From Steromphala cineraria (taxonomy: Eukaryota; Mollusca; Gastropoda; Trochida; Trochidae), in the NCBI GenBank assembly GCA_916613615.1, contig OU744735.1, forward strand, positions 39,257,468-39,321,467: a DNA stretch of 64,000 nt. Reading direction: 5' to 3'. Below, one piece after another: positions 49,201 through 59,600 of this stretch. Position 1 is the stretch's first letter; the number at the start of each line of letters is the position of its first letter. Both the position numbers and the translations under genes were made by a program. The notes below the pieces were generated by a model. That model made no database searches, had not been told where the DNA came from, and saw nothing but the letters and a program-made list of their open reading frames with translations.

Positions 49201-50929
49201 AATGATGTTTGTTAACTTAACTATTATACATTGGATTATAATTAGTGATCAAACATAGGTGTGCAAGTTTGACGGTCATTTTACTTTTCAAGGAGGTTTA
49301 TTTCCTACTCTACATATTTTCTTAAATAAATGAATAATATTGATATTTAATTTTTAGTATAGATCTTCCTGTTTATTTAAAAACGATAGATGAAGATATG
49401 ATTTGGACATGTATGGCTGATGAAGCGGCCCTACAATCACCTGATCAACCGGTGTGAAGTATCATTCACAGAGTAGTCGCATGGCTCTGTAGCTCATCGA
49501 GTTTGTTATAATTTATCATACAGATCGTCACAGGTTGACAGTATGAGGGGTCACAGGATCACAACATTTATATGTTTTAAGGTCATAGCCCCTGTGGTCC
49601 TTATTTGGAGTCACCAAATTTATTAATTGCAGTCCCAATCTGCTATGGAGTCTATACACAAGATTTCAGCAGTTTAGGCCTTTGCTTCTGGAAAAAAAGA
49701 CGAAACTAAATTGGATCACAAGGTCACAAATCTATGCATTTAATCCCCATCAGCTAAGGAGTCTGTATACCAAAAGTTAAACTTTCTAGAGTCTTCCGCA
49801 GAAGAAGTAAAAACTGCAAAAACATTACGACATGACGATAGAATGGATTGCTGGATGGCTGGTTGGATGGACGGATGGACGGCCCGTTATCCAAAGACAA
49901 AAACCCATCTGTTTTTGTATTGCTGATAAGAACAAAATGTTTATAAGCATTTTAAATTTAAATGTTATGTTATCAACTGTTAAGTTTTGTAAGTTGTTTT
50001 TTGTAATTCCAATTTCTAGAATTCTCTAGATCCCACAAGTTGGACATGGGCGATTGATGTATAAGATGAAAATTCAATATCGCAAAATAAGTTTTCAATT
50101 ATTTCCCTCATAGCCTCAAGATGCCTTTTCATAAGTAATTGAAACGTTACTCTTGGGTTTTTTATCCGATGCGTCTGGATTCGCTGAATGTCCTCCAGCT
50201 TTTTATCCCTTATCATCCCACTACTAGGTCTCCTTGTCAGAACCGTTGTCTTTTATAATGTAGACATGATCCCCCTTCAATGTTGATTTAAACCTTATAA
50301 AGACAAAAACCTGTATCAGTATTAACATCGAAGTATTTCCTTCTCATGTTACGACAGCTGCTTTATATCTACCTACTGTTCGCAAAAATGTCACAAATGT
50401 ACCTGTTTTAAGCTTCCTGTAGATAAAGGCCCACCTCCTAGAGACGTCATAGTTTGCTTATAGTCTAGACTACAGCATATCAAAATTTGGCGAGGGTAAA
50501 ATTTCCCATTCACGTAATGCATTTGATTTAGTACAACAACCCTAAATGATTTTACCGACGCTTCACATTGATTGCCATATCCAGGATCAGATATCCTGGA
50601 GGGTCTTGAATAGTGAATTCATGACCGTTCACGGTATATGAAATTCATTAGGGATCAACTTATTTTTTGGATAGTCTATATCAAGTTATTTGCTACCTTA
50701 ATGTTCCAGAGCACACTCTTTAAATTCTTGGCAAATAAATATGTAGCTCTCGAGAGAAATCTGTGTCGGTCTGATGTCAACATTACCTTTGGGGATGACA
50801 TGATCAAAAGGCAGAGTCACCTTGTTTTGGTCTTGGCGTCTAGAACGTTTGGGGCTTGATTGTAATCAGAACAACAATGCTCATGTCTTGATCTACAGAA
50901 TGATGTTTCAAATTTTCCTATCATGATCA
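49201..50929. other. repeat-like DNA, no gene
   Basis: 49540-49890 has the style of a common marine-invertebrate repeat (GGTCACAAGGTC blocks ending in TGGATGGACGGATGGACGG). It shares short blocks (AAGGAGTC-GTA-AC) with 52540-52640. No exon was recognised. Confidence 0.35.
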
Positions 50930-51560
50930 ATCACGAGAGCGTAACATCCTGGTTTTGATCCATGTTTCCGATTTCTTTATTTCTAACGTTTCTGATGTAG
51001 ATACGTTGATGACAGCTTCTTGTCGCGGGAACAGTTGAGCACAATGAAAAGTATAGGTCTTGGTTTTCAAATTCAGATTTTTGTGGCAGGAATGGTAATG
51101 GCTGCACAATCAAACAGTTGTTGTGGAGTTGTAATTTTGTTTTGGAGAGTCGCTTGAAGATTTGCTTTGCAATTGGCTACAAATCTTTTTAAAGTCCTTC
51201 CAATCCCGTAACAAGCATTTTTTGCCATTTAATTAAAATAGTCCAAACTCTTCTTAATGGAAACAGATATTGACAAAGTCTTCAGTTCGTTTCCTTTTCT
51301 GTGGTAAACCATTAATAGATAAACAGTTGTTAGGGAATTTTCCCAGTAGAAACCGTGGACGGTGTCTTGTACTACAAAGGAATAATTCTTCGCCAAATGA
51401 AGAAGGAGTATTGCAGTCTCATCATGCAATAATGATCTTTGAGCCTCGCCAAGACGGCTGCCTGAGATTTCACATTGAAATGGTGAACAAATCGTCAACC
51501 TTGTGCAAGAGAACATCTCTTGAGGAAAAGGTTTGTTCGATCTGTATATACCCAATCTTT
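50930..51560 (-). pseudogene. relic of a transposon-associated ORF
   Basis: The minus-strand frame 51555-51229 contains LHLAKNYSFVVQDTVHGFYW, then NSLTTVYLLMVYHRKGNELK. Downstream, about 51215-51120, it reads ACYGIGRTLKRFVANCKANL and ITTPQQLFDCA in another frame. I recall this order (VQDxxxGFxW ... GxxGTLKR ... TPxQL) from long uncharacterised repeat-borne proteins of cnidarians and molluscs. The middle, where an FSDGxxSQYKN segment would be expected, is missing. Confidence 0.45.
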
Positions 51561-53208
51561 CTATGAGATTTCATCCTCTGTAGCTAGACCTTCATCCTCG
51601 AGATATGACTCTATAACGATTGGTGCATCAATTCCAATTACAGCGGTACAACATGCATTCTTGTGCATCCTGAATATTCTATTTCAAACCAGGCGAGGCG
51701 ACGAGCATCAGTTTGGAGTGTCTGACATACACACACCGAATGTATACCAATAGAAAAGATACATAATTTTGGTCACAATTCACAAATCTTTTTAAAAGTA
51801 AAGGTTGAAGATGTTGCTGGTCCATTTTTTGAAAAAAAAATACATTTCTCTAAGATTGTGTATGTTCTGTTTGTGAATCCTTTCGCCATTAATGCGAATA
51901 CTTACAAACTCCTTCAAGCCTGGACACAACTTAGAAATATAATAAATATGGACGAACTCTTACTATCACATCTTGATAAAGGCGGTGACCAATAAATGAT
52001 CTAGAGGTGTTTTTTTGCGAAGCAGGGTAAGTTTCTGTACATTAAAATGTATTTTCTAATTAGCAGTCTGGAAAGTGATGCACGGTTAATACAACAGATG
52101 CATTGTTTATGGAAATATGTAGCTGACAAAAACATTCGCGCGAACGTAACTGCTTTGAGGAAATTGTTCATCGATCCGCCGTCTCAAGACCAAAAGAGTC
52201 AATTGTTCTGTTACAGAACTACTTTTGCACTCTTTTATTACGAAGAAACTTTTTTTTTTGCAGAAATGAAGCTTCCTTAAAATCTCTACTTTGGTTTTAA
52301 TCGACTATATCTATAATGTTACCCTCGTGAGTTTTTTATATGTTAGAGTTCATATAATGAAGAATAAGCTGTAACAATGTACTCATGTTGGTATTGAAAT
52401 AATTTTGTTTTCTAATGGCTTTACATCCGTGAAATGCATCCGATGGCAAACGGCATTATATCAATATATGTACATCCATTTAACAATAAAAAACTTGATC
52501 TTAAAATCCTGCTTTTGTGGTCTTCATCTAAATATCCCTGTGTCCCTCATTAGGGGCCACAACGTTACCAAACCCAGGCATTTTCACCCTCATTCTCTAA
52601 GGAGTCCGTACACAAAATTAATTTTTGCTATTTAAAGTCATTCTCTCCCCACAGAGGCAGATTAAGTCATGTTGATTAGCCTCTGTTATATTACGACGAG
52701 TTTGTGGGATAGAATGGGAGATGCCTAATTGGAGGCAATCAGATTTAGTTGTGCAATCAGCGACGCTGTTCTAAAATCATCATTTTAGCTGCTGAATCAT
52801 TGCAAAAGCATTGTGTTAAGAACCACTCTTTCCATGCGAGAAGCGTTGTCATTAGATAAAGGAATTTAAATGGATTATGGTGCAATTTTTTCCGCCAGGG
52901 GAAACTGCTGAAACCCACGAATTTCGGCGTAATAGAACAGAGGCTGTATCAACATTTCTTGACTTGATCTGCCTCTTTAGGGAGATAATGAAGGTAGACT
53001 AGACCTGATGGTTTTATTACCTCCATTATAGAGGATTATATAGGAATGGTAATCTTTGTTTAACGAAGGTAAGCGTTGTGATTTTATACAGTCAACGGCA
53101 GCCTGAAAACACTGATACGGATGTTAAAGCTTTGGCTATACACTTTATCGTCAGTGTTCTTGTACCAAACATCAAAATTCTTAAAGATGATAGTTCAGTC
53201 TATACAGT
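51561..53208. other. no gene recognised
   Basis: No exon with a known domain. The 3' part may belong to decayed repeats shared with 49540-49890. Confidence 0.35.
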
Positions 53209-53391
53209 ACAGTAGAACTCGGATATAACGAACTCCAAGGGACCAAAGAATTTAGTTCGCTATATACGGTGTTCGCTATACGTATATTATTTTAACGATA
53301 TTATATAGGGACGGGACTTGAAAATTTGTTCGCTATATCCGAGTGTTCGCTATATCCGTGTTCGCTATAGTCTATCCGTGTTCTTCTGTAG
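53209..53391. mobile_element. pogo/Tigger-like MITE
   Basis: Ends TACAGTAGAACTCGGATA and (complement) TACAGAAGAACACGGATA. The inside repeats TTCGCTATATCCG several times. CAGT-type ends with a TA target fit the pogo branch of Tc1/mariner. It lies about 300 bp past the stop of the monooxygenase gene. Confidence 0.65.
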
Positions 53392-53689
53392 TTAAAAATG
53401 TGCCATAACACTATACCATTAAACATTGACAAATAATAAAACTGGAAGACTTTATGTTTCTGTTTTTTGAAAAGTATTCAGACACGCTTCAAAAGTGGTT
53501 GTCGATTTTTGAAATGGACAGGCTTAGAACAAAAATGCAACAATGGTCAGCGAATATAAACCCTCTTTCAAACAAACATTTACTCAATTGCATGTGAATC
53601 TTTGCGCTGTTATAATCTTTGATTTAGAAAACGCATCTAATGTAAGTGAACATGGAAGATACGTGAGCATACTGAACAAACTGCGGCAT

Positions 53690-56600
53690 TTAATTTTTTG
53701 CGAAAAGGCCTAGAAGCAGCGTTACCATGACAACCATCACGTGACCTGTGCTAACTTCCGCTTTGCTTCCAACGACGGTTTGCTTCTCATGACAACCGCA
53801 CGAGGAGAGAGCGGCGAGGAACTGGGCGTCCTCTGTAATCTTGCTCCTAGCGAGTAACCACGTGATGTAGTCACGTGCTATTCCCTTCATGCATGGATGA
53901 CTGTTCGCCTTGGCCAGTGCAGCTGGACATTCAGCTCGACATTTCCCATAGTAGTTGCAGCTATCCAGAACCTTGGAGAAAGAATCAAAATCATCAGAAA
54001 GAATCGCTTATCATTAAACAGTTAAACGAAATACAGCATTCTCCAATCTAAACCAATAAGGTAGATGATAACTGAAACTGATAAAGCCAATCAAATCATT
54101 TTCTCGTTTGAATTTTATTGAGAAGGTGGCGAGAAAATGTTTCGATTGGCTATATCGCAAGTCGGGCCGCGCGAGCGAATCTAGCTTCTGAGTCCAGGGT
54201 ACAGATTAGTGGAGTAGCGTAACGTTCGTACCTGAGACAAGATGTCTTACCTATGATGGCCGAGAGGGGCCATTTTAATTTCTTAACACGAAATCGCGAA
54301 ATCGCGAAAACTAAATCTCGAAATTGCGAAATGGCGAAACGAACACTTACCTCTTGTTTCTGCTGTTTGCCAACCTTGTCATACCCAAAGATGTATCCCC
54401 ACCGATGACACTCCCCAATCCACTGGTCCTCTTCTGTACACATATCCAGCTCGCCCCACGTGATGCACATGATCCCCGTCATGTTCTCCTTGGGGAACAC
54501 CGTCAGCAGACTGAAACACATCTCATCATACGTTCCTTCTCCGTACAGGGTCGTCCGTTTCCTGTTGTTGGAGCGGTACACACACGTCGTGAGGAGCTCG
54601 TCACCGGGAAGAACCACCTGGGGAGACTCATACCTGAAAGGGCGATATACGTGTATCTTGTGTGTACGTTATACAGCTGTGTCCTTAGGAGCAGTTCATC
54701 GGGGTATGTAAATGTATAATTTCCGATTTTGAGTCCAGATCAATTTATAGAGCTCGCATTCGAAATTTTGGAACGACTACACAAATATAATCGATGACAT
54801 AACGGATTGCCGGTTCGTTTTTTGAAATAACAATTACGTAGTTTGCCACTGATTGAACATTCTGGGATTTTTTGGTTGAGAATAGTGTTGAATGGTTTGC
54901 CTTCTGAACTATATACATGTAGTTGGAAACTCATTATTTGAATAATGCGTTAGTCAAATGAAAATCTGATAGGATATCAAATACAACGGTGAGATTAGTT
55001 ATAAACAGTTTCGTTGTCATATGATAAGATGATAGTAAACGTTCTTGCATTGAAATATGTTCCTTAAGGTAGATTGCAGACCTCTTGTGTGTAATTATTA
55101 AAACAACAATTATGTTTCGATTTTTTAACGGTTATATCTTTGAAAGGATATAATATAATATATTACCCAATTAAGCTTGAAAGGGTTTCCGTTCAGATTC
55201 AAACATCAGCGATGTAACAATATCAAGATATTGCGCCTATTTTGTATGTATTTAAGAAATAGAAGACGAGTTGGTGTGCATCTATCGTTGAATAAAGCGC
55301 AGCCCTGAGTGTTTTATGCTCTCTGTCATGTTTTATTCAACGATAGATGCACAACAACGAGTTTTCTATTTCTTATATGAGAGACCCATAACAATAACTC
55401 GCTTTTGAAATAAAATCAGTTGAAAATTATGGTAATTTAAAATAATACACATTTTGAAAATAATGATGCCTCACGTCGTAGAACATATTCAGTAGCATTG
55501 GACGAGTCCATCATTTTGTATAGGGTAGGGCGCTCAAATGAACACAAAATCAAGTGAGTTGAACAATCTATGTGAATTTTATTTATTGAACATGTATAAT
55601 TAAATATTTGCACAAAATATCTATTCTCAATAGAGATTTGGTTTTGAATAGACAGACGCCGAGTCAGATATGATTGACAAAAGATGGCCCCCCAAGTTTG
55701 ATCAATGGACTTGACAATTATGACGTCATAACGTTCTAATAACTAAAATGACGTCATAAATCTCGCGCATGGTTGTATCGTAAAATAAAGCACATCGTCG
55801 GTCCCATTGTCCGCCATTGTTTTAATGCCGTGGGTATCTTATATTACGAATTCGTCTACTTTTCAATCAGAAAATTTGCCTATACATGTATCTATGTTCA
55901 GCTTACGTATGCAGTATAGGGTTGTCATAGCTGTATACGTCATCTCGGGCAAGATCTCGCACCTTCTCGCCGGCTCGGAACAGTTCTACGTTCTGTTCGA
56001 CACCTGAAAAGAGACAGGTGAAAGACAAATTCCAATTTCATCATCCTCGTTAACTTTAAGTAAGGGGTTTATAATAAAAAAATTACCGATGCACTATAGC
56101 CCCTTTAACATCTTCATCCATTCCGAAAGTTTCCGGGTAAAAGTAGCTGAGGGGAAAGTATAACGCTGCAGTAATTGTTACTACACACTGTTATAATGTC
56201 ATAGTCGATGAATTAACTGACATCAGTTTGGACAGTTTAATGGCTTATAAAAGAAAAACGGTTGTATGCACAATACATGTACAGTGGAGTCCATGTGGTC
56301 GGTAGTTATTACCTAAACAAGTGTAAATTGAGTTATCTTACCCAAGTAGTGCATATGGTTGAGTTATATTACCCAAGTAGTGAATATGGTTGAGTTATAT
56401 TACCCAAGTAGTGAATATGGTTGAGTTATATTACCCAAGTAGTGAATATGGTTGAGTTATATTACCCAAGTAGTGCATATGGTTGAGTTATATTACCCAA
56501 GTAGTGAATATGGTTGAGTTATATTACCCAAGTAGTGCATATGGTTGAGTTATATTACCCAAGTAGTGCATATGGTTGAGTTATATTACCTAAGTAGTGC

Positions 56601-59600
56601 ATGTGGTTGAGGGTAGATGCGACGTAGACTTTCTCCATGATCATCTTGTTGGTGCACTTGGCCTTACAGGTGCTTGTGTAGACAGCTCGAGACTGGCCAG
56701 GTTGGATCTCCAGCTTCTGTTCGCCCAGCAGGATGACCCCGGCGTTGTACTTCCTCAACTGGGGCGTGTAGTAGAGGATCATTCCCGACTCGTCGTAGTA
56801 GTCAGTGCGACGATCTGGGTTCGTCCAGTGGTACTGGGGAGAACAAATGGCGCAAGTCAAGATGGTTGTTCTAGACCCGTAATAATTTTAAAGGGACAGT
56901 CTTATCGGGGTACTTTTTTGCGGAAATAAAATTCAAGAGTATTGATATACTTATCTATGATTATTGCATCATTATTTCAGACTTAATTTCATATATGTGA
57001 TTTATGGTAACATGTTAGTATTCTAGATTAAGAAATTTGACAAAGAATAGAATGCAGCCTCTTGAATGTTGTTTCCACAAAAAACACCCCGATAGAACTG
57101 TCACTTTAAAGCGCGGGATTTTCTGTTGGCTCCATGTTTTATGTATGTTATAAGTTGCATATACTCAGTAGATTTGCGGCTTCATCTAGTGAAGGCATGC
57201 CCCTAGAGCAGGCTGTATGTTTGCAAAGCTCTATGTGTTTTCATGTTATATATCATATATTCCTGACTCACCAAGGTAATCCGCGGGTTCGTCCAATGGT
57301 ACCATCGTGAACAAATGGTGTATCAGAGGATATGACGTTGGCTGTATGTGCATGTAACGTTGGTCATTCAAGACTCGTAAAATGTGCACGCATGTATATC
57401 TACCTGCTTAAAAATAACTTCTTTGAGTGGCATTTTAGAAGTTGAAAGTCAAACAAGGACAACATTAATGGATGACAACTTCTTTATTCATAGAGTGAGA
57501 AGTTTCGATTATCGTTGCATGATTTATGTCATCCATAAATAGTGTCCATATTTGCTAGGAATAAGTAGCAAGAAAAGAATGAGCAAACACCTGCAACATG
57601 ATGGTGAGTTTTTCTCCTCCTCCCACTTTGTACCCGGCGTCCTTGTATACGCACTCCCCGGCCATCCCGAGTGTCCAGAGTCCGAGCGGGTTGAAGCAGC
57701 CATCCTGGGACATGTAGCAGGGGGAGGGCTCCGTCACCTTCTTAGCTGGGACATGTAACGATTAAAGGTGAGCATCAAATGGAAATAACTGAAGTATACA
57801 AATGACAGTTTCATATGGACGATAAGGGTGTTGGTGGCAGAAATATGCAAATGGCAGTTATATAAGGACATAAGAGTGTTGGTGGCAGACATATGAAAAT
57901 GGCAGTTTCATGAGGACGATTAGAGCGTTGATGGTAGAAATATGAAAATGGCAGTTTCATGAGGACGATTAGAGTGTTGATGGCAGAAGTAAGGAAATGG
58001 CAGTTATATAAGGTCGATTAGAGTGTTGATGGCAGAAGTAAGAAAATGGCAGTTATAAATTATATATATGCTACGGGGACATATACGCTGTTGCAGCAGG
58101 AGGGTTTGTATCTTACCGTCCTTATTGCAGCAAACTGTCGGGGACATATACGCTGCTTTAACCTACCGTCCTTGTTGCAGCAACTGTTCTGTATAGACTA
58201 CGGGAGAAATAAATACTGATTTAGCAGGATAGTATCTGACCTACCGTCCTTGTTGCAGCAGCTGTATTCACAGATTTAGCAGGATAGTATCTGACCTACC
58301 GTCCTTGTTACAGCTGTACACGGTGATGTGGTGGTTAACGTTGGCGTTGTCGATGATTGGCTGAGTGCCGATGATGTGAAACTCCTGGTCTTGCCCGAAC
58401 TCCTCCGGAAATTCGATATCGAAAGACATGCACATGTAGGAAGTTGCCTTGGCGGGAACTTTCGTCCTTGGAATTCGGAGGGTTAAGTTCCGTACATCTG
58501 GGTGGAAATGAAATACAGTAGGTTATAATAAGACCGTTAGTTAAAGATCAAAGGGGTTTCCACTAGAGATATCGGCTGTATCTTAAATCGAAGGAGATAT
58601 CGTGTTAAAAGTAGACTGCCTTGGTTTTGGTAGGTGGTACCTAGATGATTTAATTTGCATTTATTGTTCATCATCAATTGTATGTTCAGCTGGGATTACC
58701 AAATGTTATTAGTAATAAGTCGACTTATATATTTCAATATTTGAGCAAAGCATTTTTTTATGTCTTGTGCCCATCGATTAAGGTGGCAATATTTATTTTA
58801 CTTCCCAGCTTTACCATTCTTTATTCTATATAAATTTAATAAACATGATTTTTGTAACCGCTCTGTCCTTTGTCTTTGTTGATTGGGAACTTTCAAGAGC
58901 TTGAAACAAATCAAATAACTGTGCAAGTAAAAGAGATTTCAAAATAGTATTTGTTCGAAAGAAAGGATTGACCAAATGTTCAAGAATTCTTAGAATTGAT
59001 TCCCAGTAGGTTAAATTCTGTTTATGACCAATCAAAGTTAACTTCTTTGCATATCTTGTAGAGCCATCTCTCTTGGACCAATCAAAATTATTATTGTTTT
59101 GTCAAAGATGACATTTTAGCCAGAAAACCGAGCAACTGTTTGTAGACATAAAGAACCATATGAAGGTGGGTTTTTTTCGTCTAGAACAAGAGTTGTGTCA
59201 TCAGCAAATTGAAAAAAAAACCCGGAAAAAGTTAAAAAAGAATAATGTATTGGAAAATAAATAGGGAAAGTTATCTTCCAAAAAAAAGTTATCAATTCTA
59301 AAATTTGACAAACAAGCGCAGAGCATGTAACAAATTAGCCATGAAATAACGGGGTTCATTTTCTTTGGTTAAAGTTATCACTGGCTATTTCCAATTCAAG
59401 GATCACTTAGAATATAGGAAAAATAGGGAAAGTTATCTACCAAAACATTTAGCAATTCCAAAATTTGACAAACAAGTGCGGAGCATACCATTTGACCCTT
59501 CCTCTTACGGCGTTGTTCTCTTTGGTTAAATTATCACTGGATAATCCCGATTCAAGGATCACTTAAAAATAAAAACTCACGTGGTTCCTGCACAGCAGGA

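Noticed and set aside
56327..56605. CRISPR-like array
   Set aside because: Plain 31-bp tandem repeat without spacers, derived from an exon-intron junction.
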